A stretch of 64,000 nt of DNA from the NCBI GenBank assembly GCA_002794735.1, contig NBAZ01000007.1, positions 496,001-560,000 on the forward strand, in the 5' to 3' direction. Numbering within the stretch: the first letter of the stretch is position 1; each line of letters opens with the position of its first letter. The notes under the pieces were generated by a model. The model saw only the letters and a program-made list of their open reading frames with translations. It did not search any database and was not told where the DNA came from. The position numbers and the translations under genes were made by a program. The DNA is from Pyrrhoderma lamaoense. Its lineage: Eukaryota; Basidiomycota; Agaricomycetes; Hymenochaetales; Hymenochaetaceae. Positions 12,495 to 23,046 of this stretch are shown in pieces.

Positions 12495-12808
12495 ATGATT
12501 GACTGTATGGACTCGACTTGTGGAAACAGTAGGGCACACCCCACAGACTGTAAGAACTGCTCACACAATAGATGGTTTGGGTACGTACTTCTATATACTT
12601 GTCTAAAACTATAAAATAAACTAAGATGTTCAATTTCTTTTCTTTGACATATCCTGTGCTTTGAAATACATGTTCTTTGTCATCTCGCTCATCTCGCTCA
12701 ATTTCTCGACCCCACCCGCTCATTTCACTTAACGTACAAATCAACAGACAACCGGAAAGAGTCATCTCAGAAGAGCTTGACAAGAAGTGCGAGCTTTGTG
12801 CTCAATAG
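12495..12808 (+). CDS. Small Cys-rich protein, two exons (hypothetical)
   Basis: Exon 12495-12580 and exon 12748-12808 join in phase (GG|A makes Gly) across a 167-nt GT-AG intron, giving 48 aa from the nearest ATG. The peptide has a spaced Cys/His pattern: DCMDSTC, then HPTDCKNCSHNRWFGQPE, then KKCELCAQ at the stop. Two CxxC pairs and a His suggest a small metal-binding or disulfide-linked module. The frame is open further upstream (to 12312), so a longer N-terminus or an upstream exon is possible. I do not know a named family. Support comes from the exact phase match and the paired cysteines on both sides of the intron. Confidence 0.42.
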
Positions 12809-12963
12809 TTATGTACTTGCCGGTCGAGACATATGCCGCGAACGTTTGTTATGACATGATGACCTTTTCATATGGTAACAAGAGTATGCAAGGATTTGTT
12901 TCTATCTTTACCATGATACTACTTGTATGCAATGCAATGTACCTTCTCCCAACTCAGATCCTA

Positions 12964-15900
12964 TCATAATACACTAATAGGTACACTGATATTTAACTCT
13001 ACTTCCCCTAACATGTGATCACTTAAACCTCCATCACCATAAACATCGTCTTCATCAATGTCTAAAAGCGCTTTCTTCTGCGACTTTGCAGCTTCTCGTT
13101 CTTGCTCAAGTTCCAAAGCCCTCTGTTTAGCCTGAGCCTTTTCAATGTCTGCCAGTGTCCAGAGAGAGATACCAGTTTGATCCTCTGTATGAGTCTGAGA
13201 GATCTGTCGCATAAAAATCTTTGAAAGAACTAATGCCATATCCGTAGACAAATTTGCAGCTGTCTCTGTGATGTACTGGTTAATCCAGCGCGGCAGCTTA
13301 GCGCGTTTGTCTGCTCTTGCGAACCGCTATACGGTGTTTTGCATGTACCGATAATGAGGCCGATAAAGATACTATTGATTAGTTCTACCGAATATTACCA
13401 GCTTTGGAATTTACCTTGTCAGCAAACACCATGAGCCCCCAATCAGTTTTACCACGCAGAACGCGTCCAACACATTGCGCGGCGTTGCGCATGGCATCGA
13501 ATCCCAGAAATTCCGATTCTCGTATCCGATATGCATCTCTGAGATATTCTAAACGGGCCTGAATTTTTTTCACAGGTCAGCCACTTTTTGAGGACATTGA
13601 TGATTCACGGACGGCCGGACCTTTAAAATTCGACTTTCTGTGTACTGATATGGAACACTGTTAAGAATGAGAAGAAAGGAAGTATGGGACTTCTGATGCA
13701 ATTCGACAACCGATACAGTCTTATGTACTCACCCGAACATAATAACGGCTCTGCCATAATTGTGATCAAAATCAATACCTTCTGATACCTTACCACGAGC
13801 GACAGAAAGCAAGACGGCGCCCCGTCCATTGTTGCATGCCTTGCCCCAGAAAGAGTGAACGATGAGTAACACGTGATAAATATATTGAGCATACCCTTCG
13901 ATAATTTTCTAGAGCAATACTAGTTTCATTTGCATCTGGTGTCTCCACAAAGATAAGCTTATGTTTCCACACTTCATTTAAAATTCCCATGTCATTCCAC
14001 GCGGCAACGATGGATTCCATGTACAAGTAACTTGGAAAGAAAGCTACTATCCCATCCGGAACAATTTTGCTATATTCGACAAGGATACTACCAAAGTTTC
14101 GCACGACAGCAGGATCGTTTCTTACTTCAAACCTAGAGCTGATCGCAACTTGATCACTTCCTCGCGTGATTACCTTGAGTTTTTTAAATATAAATATATC
14201 AGATAGGAGATTTTGAAAATGACAGATTGCAGCTCACAAGCGGCAGGAAGGAATTACGGGTGAGGGTCATTGAGTACGATTCTTGTACCACAGGAGTAAA
14301 TTGCAACATCTTTGGGTACATATCTAACGGAGATATAGTCCCAGAAGTAATAACAACACTGCTGAATCTTTCAAATACAGGGGAAATGGCCAAGGAAGGG
14401 TCAAGGCAACTTTATTTACATTGGAATCAATATCACTCAGGGGTTTCTGAAACTTTAGGCTCACGTTAAATGAAATATTGGATTAGGTACTGTTGCATTA
14501 TCGGTCTCAAAGGGCTCGAGAATAAGCAAGAAACCTACATCGATGAAGAAAATCAGACAGTTAATCCAGTATAAAATCACATTACTTACCTTTTTCATAT
14601 GTGGCCACAATGGTGGCGAAGTTCGCAACCTTCTGAAGAGAAGAATATTCATCTAGATTAGTCAGCTCGAGGGTTCGAACAAGAGATGTTAATCGTTCCG
14701 AGCAGAACCTAAATATACACGTTTTAAGTGATGATCCTATCTCTCCGCGTAAAAAAACCTACCGTAAAGGTCTCCTTTCGATGAACGTGATGTCCTTAAG
14801 GTGTTGTAAAAAGGACAAGGGTGTTTCAGCAACAACGTGAAGCACACGCATACGGGTTTTCAGATACTCGACGAAGCGCTTCAAAAAGGCTACGAAGTGT
14901 TCGGCCTTCCTGATATTCCCAGGGACGGCTTCCTTTAAAAGGTCATCCGGAAGCACTGAAGATTTAGGGAAAAAATAGGCATCACCCTGATAATAGATTA
15001 GGAACAGGATACGAACCTGGATTAGCCATGACAATATCTTCTTCCCGTGCTTCGTCGGCCTCCTGTAAGCCTTCGACGAGCTTTGAGTACTCGTCTTGTA
15101 GGCGTGAGGCATCATTAATTTTTATTCTAATTGATTATCAATCGAGCCGAAGCTATAGGAGATAGTAAATTTGACCTACTCTTCGATCTTGTCGCCTAGC
15201 TTTGTCACGCTTCTAGCGGCAGAATCCAGCATCGGTCGGGTTAAGTCGATACTCATGGACTCGATGCAAACGTTGTCTGGGTTTAGGAAATTTTAAATAT
15301 AAATAAAATCACACAACTATAGAAAAATACCAATATTATGGGCTTCATCGAAAACCACAATAGCGTCCTTTGAAATACTTTTTGAGACCTGCTCGGCAAC
15401 TTTTGGATCAAGAAGATAATGAAATGAATAGATGATAACGTCAACATATTCCATCTATGACTTTCCCTTAGTAACCTGCAAAGTCAAAATTTTTGTAAGT
15501 TACATACCATCCGCCGTATCGTAAAATAAGGACAGACACCCCGATCCCGGCCATATTGTAACACATCGGCTAATGTATGTATTCCGGGGGTATAAGGTGA
15601 CCTGGTTCAAGGAGACCTAATTCCTTGGGTAAAAATAAGTTTAGATTTTATAATTTCACGATAGTGACTGCATTTCTTACATCATGAAATGTGCAAGTAG
15701 GGACTGATCCTGGGTTGTTTCGTGACCTCTCCATCGTTGATGCGGAAGTCAGATCCCTGCATCGTGCGTCAACCACTGTTCCTTTCTTCAATTTTGAAAC
15801 CTACGAAAGGGTAAGCCAAAGCTACTTGCCAATAAGTAGTTATATCACATAGTACCTCAGGATGCAAACACAAGTTTTTTCTACTTGTCAGTCCCAGCCC

Positions 15901-16465
15901 GGTAAATTTTCTCTCTCTTTCTCTTTGTTCCTCATCTTCAGCGTGTTGTATCCTGTATTCCATTAGGCGTTTTAATTCGGCAAGAGCCTTTTCGATTTCA
16001 GGTACGGTTCGGGAACAGTAAACTAATTTGCGTTTTGTGGGACAGAACTTAAGTTATACAATAGAGTTTATATTAGAGTAGTTCTTCCCAATGGCATGCT
16101 ACTACAAACCTGTTGGTAAGATACAATTAGCGAAAGTAATGACACAGTCTTTCCGGTTCCCGACGGCATCTCAAGGACACAATGGCCCTGAGATGTTGAG
16201 CACAAAGTCAATATATCGAACGAGGTAAATTCAAGCTTCAACACAGACCTGTGCATCAAGGGTGCGTTTGAGGTCACACATGTAATGGTATTGCTCTAAG
16301 ACAGTAATATACGTGAGTGATTTCAAATGAGGTTTATGGAGCATTTCAAGACACCTGGATAGATGCGGTCATAAGGGAAGATTATCTTCTATTAATTAGT
16401 ATTATGTTTTGAGTTCATATGTAAAGTTCTTGGCTCACTGGAAGGTCGTCGATAAAGAACTTCAT
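12964..16465 (-). CDS. RAD3: TFIIH/NER 5'-3' DNA helicase Rad3/XPD
   Basis: XPD-family Fe-S helicase subunit of TFIIH, acting in nucleotide excision repair and transcription initiation. The gene starts with small exons: 16439-16465 (MKFFIDDLP), 16355-16385, 16249-16295 and 16110-16187. Together they give the diagnostic [14 protein letters not shown]-terminus and the Walker A PSGTGKT. Later blocks are [53 protein letters not shown] (DEAH box), [30 protein letters not shown] residues near 13800, and [14 protein letters not shown] (motif VI). Many introns of 45-70 nt separate them. The tail after [15 protein letters not shown] is acidic (DIDEDD), as in Rad3. I did not resolve all exons between 13250 and 15960. 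Confidence 0.95.
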
Positions 16466-16977
16466 GATAGTTGGAACTTGGAGACAGTAGAGTGACGCAC
16501 TTGCTTGTGACGCGTGGTTACCACATTCACGTGCCGGCTTCGTGACGTGACATTTTGGATAAGATTTAATTCTTAAAGAGACGTTTACATACTCCTTTTA
16601 CACTGATACGTATCTTATGAAGCCATTGTGCTTCAACTGCTTTTTCTTATTCGCTACCCAAATCGCAAGTCTTAAATAAGATCTCCTTGAAGCCTATATT
16701 TATTGGGACTTATTCTTGTTTCTATTCTGCGGAACGAGCATTCCGGTCTTGAGAGAGTTCATAGATATATTAATCAATACTAGAAGCATGTCCGAGTCGG
16801 CATCATCTCTACCATTTACGAAATTTGCTTTTAATACGGTCCCAAAGTCAGCTGAGGGGCATATAAACGATATTCAGAGCAACTGCAACCTTACTTCTTT
16901 TCTCTGTGTCTTTCGTTATACTTGGTGTCAGTCATTTTGACAGCAGTTCAGGGGCATATCTGGTTGAAATCAGCATA
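16466..16977. promoter_or_regulatory. Shared divergent promoter RAD3 / FAD monooxygenase
   Basis: 512 bases between two ATGs pointing apart. About 65 bases upstream of the RAD3 ATG lies CACGTG (16528-16533), and next to it a GTGACGTGAC block containing TGACGT (16543-16548). These are consensus cores for bHLH (E-box) and bZIP/CREB-type factors. Their function here is inferred from sequence alone. Confidence 0.5.
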
Positions 16978-18904
16978 ATGGAAGCTCATAAGGCGAATCG
17001 AAACAGAGACATACGAGTAGCTATCGTTGGTGGAGGTATGTGTGGCCTAGTAGTAGCAGCAGGGCTACTCAAGGCAGGAATTGATGTCAACCTATACGAG
17101 GCTGCTGTGAGTACTTATTTGAATGTCCTTATGATATATCAGTCTAAAACTATGTATAAGCCGAAGTTTGGAGAGATAGGAGCCGGTGTTGGTTTAGGTA
17201 AGCATATAAATATAGAGTTCGTGTAATCTCTTCATGGGAATATCTGTCTGGCCATGACTTTCAGGTGCAAATGCTATTCGTGTTTTACAGCATTTAGGGA
17301 TGCTGAATGCTGTCGTCGAAAGTGTTAAACCTGAAGTCCCAGCTCCTCGTTCTGTGCTTTTTCGCTCCGGATTTGGAGACCATAAGATATTATATGACGT
17401 ACGTATTGATATATATAAAGGGTGAAACTTCTATCTTGAGAGTCAGTATCAAATTTAGTACGGACTTTCTCCAGAAGATAAGGGACTAGGAATTCATAGG
17501 TATGGCCTTCTTTGATATCTACCGTGGGTTGTAAGAGAATAAAATTTTCTCAGAGCAGTATTCCTTGATTCAATACTTCCAATGGTCGATTCTTCCAAAG
17601 CACATCTTAATAAGCGCTGTATTAATCTACGTGTTGATGGAACTAGCTTGGACTTTCCTCAAATCGAGCTCTTATTCTCAGACGGGACTAATGCTAAAGC
17701 GGATGTTGTCCTTGGTGCAGATGGTATACGATCAATTGTCCGCACATTTGTTTTTGGTGACGAAGAAATAAGTATTGGAAGTGATACATCACATCTAAAC
17801 ACTATCAGAACCAACTTTACCCATACTTATGCTTATCGAGGACTTGTTCCTCTAGAAAGTCTGCGAAGCTATGGATTTCAGACTGACTTAGACAAAAGAC
17901 CTCAATGTTTCTGTGGGATAGGAAAAGTTAGTACTTTTCAAACTTGTATAGATGCTGTCATATAATCTGGTTTGTTCGGTCAGCATGTCATAGTATTTCC
18001 AATTTCAGACGGATCCATTGTAGGCACCTGTAATATTATATGCTCTATTTATGAGAGTAATACTGATGTACACTTAAAATCACGTATCAAAGATCAACGT
18101 AGTCGCTTTCACAAGTAACCACACCCTGCCTTGGAGCGAGCAACTACTACCTCCTGATACGCCATGGGTCACATCACGGAAACAATCTGAACTTCTTGAA
18201 GCCTTCTCTGGATGGGGTCCAGACGTAGAGAACGTACTCAAGTGTATCACGAACCCGAGTGCCTGGGCTGTGCATGCGGTTGACCCGCCTCTTGAGTCTT
18301 ACGTTGGAAAGGGGGTCCGAGGTCGCGTCGCTCTCTTAGGTGATGCTGCACATGGAATGTTACCTCACCTAGGTGCAGGAGCGGGACAGGGTATGGAAGA
18401 CGCATATTCCCTCATCCGGCTTCTAAGCCACCCGCAGGTCTCACGCGATAACATCGAGGTACGTCCTTGACGGACTACAAATCCACCAACACACAAAAAA
18501 GAAATAGATGATTTATTGTCCTTTGCTATAAGCGACCTTATTTTATCCTGTTTAGAGATATTAATGATCCCCCCTATTTCCCTTTCTAGGACGTTCTAAA
18601 AACGTACGACGCTCTTCGTAGACCGCGTGCAAATAGAGTCCTAGTCGAAAGTACCCGATGTGGGATGTTCTATGACGGTTTTGGTCCTCACGGATCAGGG
18701 GCAGCTCGATCCTCTTCTCCATCAAACACTATCAATACCTCATCTGAAGAAACAAGAGATAGAGATCTAGAATCCGGAATTCGGAGGGACCTAGAGGACA
18801 ATATGAAAAAGATCTTCGACTGGGTATGGCATTATGACCTGCGGGCTGAGGTTGATGTTACTATTGAGGCTCTTGTTCAAGAAGGCATCTTCTCTTCAAA
18901 GTAA
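16978..18904 (+). CDS. FAD-dependent monooxygenase, salicylate-hydroxylase-like
   Basis: Aromatic-ring hydroxylase-type flavoprotein (FAD-binding-3 family). Eight exons join in phase: 16978-17106, 17167-17197, 17265-17398, 17459-17499, 17554-17926, 17984-18019, 18093-18458 and 18590-18904, giving 474 aa. The N-terminal Rossmann motif is VAIVGGGMCGLVVAAGL. The middle has VVLGADGIRSIVR (the DG motif that contacts NADPH and FAD). The C-terminal half has GRVALLGDAAHGMLPHLGAG (the GD motif binding FAD ribityl), then GQGMEDA. The family converts salicylate or related hydroxybenzoates, but the substrate cannot be read from sequence. The start ATG lies just before the Rossmann strand (MEAHKANRNRDIRVAIVGGG), so it is secure. 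There is no signal peptide or membrane anchor. Confidence 0.93.
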
Positions 18905-19248
18905 CACCCTGGTGTATTGTTAAGATAGTAATTGTTACGAGAAACTCACGCCGTTCTGGGGTGCCTTGTCGGATTAGATATAAAGAAGAATTATACATGT
19001 ATATGCACTGCAATTTCAAGCCTGGTTATAACAGCTGGTAATTGTGAACAAAGGGTCGTGTGAATAATATAAGTAATTGTAGACTTCTAGTCGGATAAGG
19101 ATAACTAGACAAGGCTTGGTCATCTCGGGCTTGGGTCATCCTCAATTGTTCAGAAGAAGGATGCGAAAATAATGGAAAACAAAAGTATTGCTTTTGCAAC
19201 TCAGAAGCAAAAAAATGCGACCGAAACAAAAGACATGTCAGGACAAGA
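18905..19248. other. Convergent 3' intergenic region
   Basis: 344 bases between two converging stop codons. AT-rich; nothing recognised. Confidence 0.5.
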
Positions 19249-20531
19249 TCAGAATTCATGTTCAAGTTCGTCGCGCTGCTGTCCTCCAGACGCAATAGCC
19301 GGTACGTCGGGAACCTCTATCCCTCTTCGCTGGCCGTAAAGCCCACCCTCGGGGTCTTCGGGGAATCCAATATCATCTACGCTCGTCAAACTGCTCCTGC
19401 GATCGTACTCTGCATTTCCGTTCCCCACACTCGGTCCATCATTTTCTGCACCACCTACAGTAGATCGACCTTTGCTACGCTTAACCTTTGATTTGCGTTT
19501 CTTGGGCCTCTCCTCAGGAATGGAGTACGCATCTTCTGTACGCGCCCACCGATCCTTTTTCCCACTCTTCTTTTTCTTCTTGCCTCCACTAAGTATATCA
19601 TCAGCTTCCAGTGTGTCCTCGAAGTTTGCTGGGTAATGCCACCGCCCTCCGCCGGCATCGCCTGTCGACCTGGAAGCAGAGTCAAGACTCCCCGATGATT
19701 GTCCGTAATACCTCTCATCGCTTTGGCTCCAAAGACTATTGTCTTTGTTCTTCCGACTACGTTCCCGTTCCTCTGGGCCCAAGATTGACTCCGGTCGGCT
19801 GTTAGCATTCCCAGATCCACCGTTATCATAATCATTAACAGAGCCGACCTCGCCTTCGGCATATTCTTGGCCCTCGAAAGTTGAATGTGGAAGGCGGTCA
19901 TTGTATTTTCCTGCCCATTGTGAACGTTTTTTGTTACGCTCTATCTTTGAGGTATCAACTAAACCATAGCGTTGGGCCCACTTGGGAGTTCTGCGGTGGT
20001 TTTTGTTATTGCGGATATTCTAGGCAAGATCAGAGATGGATTTAGAAGAATTAACTTTGAGTCTGTTTGTTATAGACTCACTTGTATGTAGAAGTTATGC
20101 CCATGACCTATGCAGTTTCAAATTAGTAATTGATTTACGCCTTGAATATATCATATAAGAGCTCCACTTACCAGGGATATAACCACATATTGTAAGTAAG
20201 AGATTTAGCCAAAAATCACGACCGATTCCGAAACGGGCGGCAACAGCTGTACATACCATTCGCAGTTTCATAATTATATGATAACGTAGGATATTCCCCA
20301 TGTATCATAAAGGAACCACAAAAGAAAAGAAAGACGACCAAAAAAAGAGTTGGGTGGTAATTAAATATGTAATAATGGCAGATACCATCAGCTTCTTAGA
20401 CACCACGAAGTCGGAATCAGGGCAGACTGAGATTTAAGCTTACCCAGAGGAGGGAACAGCGTCCCGAGAATAAAGAGAAAAACGGAATAGGCATGGTGTC
20501 TCCTCGGGGTCATATCAATCTTGCTACTCAT
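19249..20531 (-). CDS. PMP3/UPF0057 membrane protein with long charged C-terminal tail
   Basis: Four exons in phase (20444-20531, 20172-20246, 20082-20107, 19249-20019) give 319 aa. Residues ~15-60 form the PMP3/RCI2 core: LFILGTLFPPL, then AVAARFGIGRDFWLNLLLTICGYIPGH, then the aromatic NFYIQNIRNN end. This is a two-helix proteolipid of the plasma membrane, which in yeast (about 55 aa) tempers membrane potential and cation uptake. Here about 250 further residues follow: a conserved-looking KNHRRTPKWAQRYGL segment, then disordered Gly/Ser/Glu stretches and Lys clusters (GGKKKKKSGKKDRW, RPKKRKSKVKRSKGR). The core exons confirm one another by phase. The tail is one exon. The role of the tail is unknown. 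Confidence 0.9.
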
Positions 20532-21339
20532 GATCGGCTGCATCGTGAACTTGGCTTAAGACCTCTGTACTCCAATGTTGGCTCTAACTGTCGAGGTTGA
20601 TATAGTTCTTCTGACGTATGAGCACTATCCTCTAGTACACGACCGCTGAGCAGACACGAAGTGTTGGATTGTTATGTTGGTGGTTGGCGAGGAAGATGTA
20701 CTTGAACGTGTGTTGGAAAGCGAGAACAAAGTGCGATGTCGATGATCGTAGTCGCGACTCCGGTCTCGGCGCAATAGTACTCAGAATAGCTACTTACAAA
20801 AATCTGATCTACTTGGCACTCACAAACAAGGAGTTAAGTACTTGTCAAAGGAAGTAAATGTTTTGGAGATAGTTATTATTTCCCGTCTAGTTTGGACGTT
20901 CAGCTAGTTTTCCTTATAGCATACAAAATCAATTAATCGGACAATATAAGCACGTGATTGCTCAGATAATAAAAAGGCACAAGAACTATACAAAGAGCAT
21001 CATGGTACTCCGTAAGGTCAAGTAGTATTATTGTACCAAAGACATGCTAATGGTATGACTTTCCATAACAGTCTCTACAAAAATCAATGAATGCGCCTTA
21101 TATGCCGGACCTACTCACCATCATACTGTAAGGCACTTGATCCTGTCTAGGGTAGTCAAGAGAACCCACCTACAAATCTAACATTAACTATCGTCTGAAT
21201 CGGACTATATCCCTCCCGAAAATCTACAAATACTACTAGTGATATGACTGTGCGAGAAATTTGCTTCGTATGTACATGTACATTTGGGTATTGTACCTAC
21301 TTCGATATACTTTGTGATCGATAGAAGTGCCATATGGAC
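20532..21339. other. Intergenic region upstream of the PMP3-like gene
   Basis: About 800 bases with no supportable exon; AT-rich in the second half. It should hold the PMP3-like promoter at its left end. Confidence 0.4.
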
Positions 21340-21751
21340 CTGTGGAGGTAGCAGTAGTTCTTCTTGGGTCTTATGAGCGCATTGAACTAGAGAAAATATA
21401 GAATCCGAGGAAAGCTGGGCCAAGCCTGTCAGTGTCATGCGTACAGACAAAGTGGTATTGCTATTAATGCTAAGTTCGGGCTTCTTCTATTAACTTTGGG
21501 ATATGCACGTAGATTCTATAACACCGATCTCAGCCACACAGGGGGAACACAGAAGAAATCCAAGTACTTGGAGAGTGCATGTAAATTCACAACGGATGCC
21601 TTTTCTTTACTACCGTATCCATATGTTCTTTAAGGTCTCTTTTGGCACCGAGTATTAAATGCATTCGTTCAGCCCAGCGCTTACCAGATATAACAATATT
21701 TTCTGTTTTCTCTTGTAAGAACTTCCGGATTCTGGCTTCCTCCCTCCGAAG
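21340..21751 (-). CDS. Unrecognised gene, two in-phase exons (partial model)
   Basis: Two minus-strand open exons, 21614-21751 and 21340-21486, are joined in phase 0 by a GT-AG intron of 127 nt. Exon one reads LRREEARIRKFLQEKTENIV then ISGKRWAERMHLILGAKRDL, a helical charged segment. Exon two reads KKPELSINSNTTLSVRMTLT then GLAQLSSDSIFSLVQCAHKT and ends at a CAG|gt donor. Amino-acid usage is protein-like, unlike the surrounding frames. I could not fix the start (a plausible upstream frame lies at 21780-21900) or the last exon, and I recognise no family. Soluble helical protein is all that can be said. Confidence 0.35.
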
Positions 21752-23046
21752 CTTGCCCCCGCGCCATGTCCGCGTGTCCAACGTGTCAAAGTTAGTTTCA
21801 TTAATAAGAAATCATTAAGAATGGCTTCACTAACGGAACAAAAACGTGTTTGGATTTTCCGATCTTCTGCTTGTTCCTTTTTAGATCTGTAGAGGCTTCG
21901 AGTTTTTTTGCTTACTTCTTTGCAGTGAATGTATTATAGTCTTTCTTTAGTGAGTTTGTCGAGTTTTGGGGTACTGTGCTTCTTGCATTAAAGCATCCAA
22001 CCCATGATTGGGCGCCAAATAAATGTTGAGATGGAAGAGCCCGACACTCCTGCACTATTTTAGCTTTTGGGAGTGAAAGGAAGAAACGTCACATAGCCCA
22101 TCGGATCCATCCAAAGAACAATTTGTTCCTGAAGAAATCTATCAATCGACCCGGGTAAGGGAGTCGGTGACAAGGATGCAAAAGAATGCTGTTAACCGAG
22201 ATGAGAGACGGGTAGAACAGGGTTGTGGATCAAGCTCTACGGATGACTTTTTTGTATGAAGAACAGTTTTTATAAATTGATGAGCAGTCAGGGGATGATA
22301 TGCCCAGGAGGACGACGAGGATGTGCAGGAGCAATTAAAAAAGAAAGTATGAAATGGAACTCTGGGCCTCATACAGTTACGCCCATGCTAGGGATAAGGT
22401 ACAACAGGCTACACGATATACGGAGATTCCGTCGGAACCCATGGCTATAAGTTTATTGATAGGCTATAATGTGGCCCTTTAAGTCCAAACCTTCTATTTC
22501 CATTTTTCAATCCCTTGTTTATATGTGACTGTATGATGTATGGATTACATTGACTATATAAGTCGATATTGAAAAGAAAAATAAAGAAATTTACCCCCGT
22601 GAAGACCGTATGCTTGGTACTAAGTTCAGTACCTATTTTACAGGCCGGCTCTGATCCTCAATAGATTGCCCCGAGCAGGCTAGCACTTCACATGTAACAT
22701 ACTGCACGGTCAACTTGAAACGGGGGTTAGGTGCAAATTTCTTGGAACTCAAGCTTGGGCAAACAACAGATTTGAAAGAGTATTAGTATACGATCCTCGC
22801 TTTCCTTTTTCTCTCAGGTCTGATCCATGATACCTATTCTAGCAGGAGCCAAAATAACCACGCACTGACCACCTGGCCTGTGCGTACTATTGTAACTGTA
22901 AGTAGTCTATTCTTTCTACTTAGGCTCATACACTTCGATACCTTTGACTTACTGACCTATATCACTTTTTTTGGGGAATCTATCTACTCTGAATAACCAC
23001 TCATGTTGTCAAATCCAGTGTCAGAATACTTGAGGGTCCTGCAGCA
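21752..23046. other. Intergenic region upstream of the zinc-finger gene
   Basis: About 1.3 kb. The left part may hold 5' exons of the unrecognised minus-strand gene. The right part is the zinc-finger promoter. No RNA gene or repeat seen. Confidence 0.4.
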
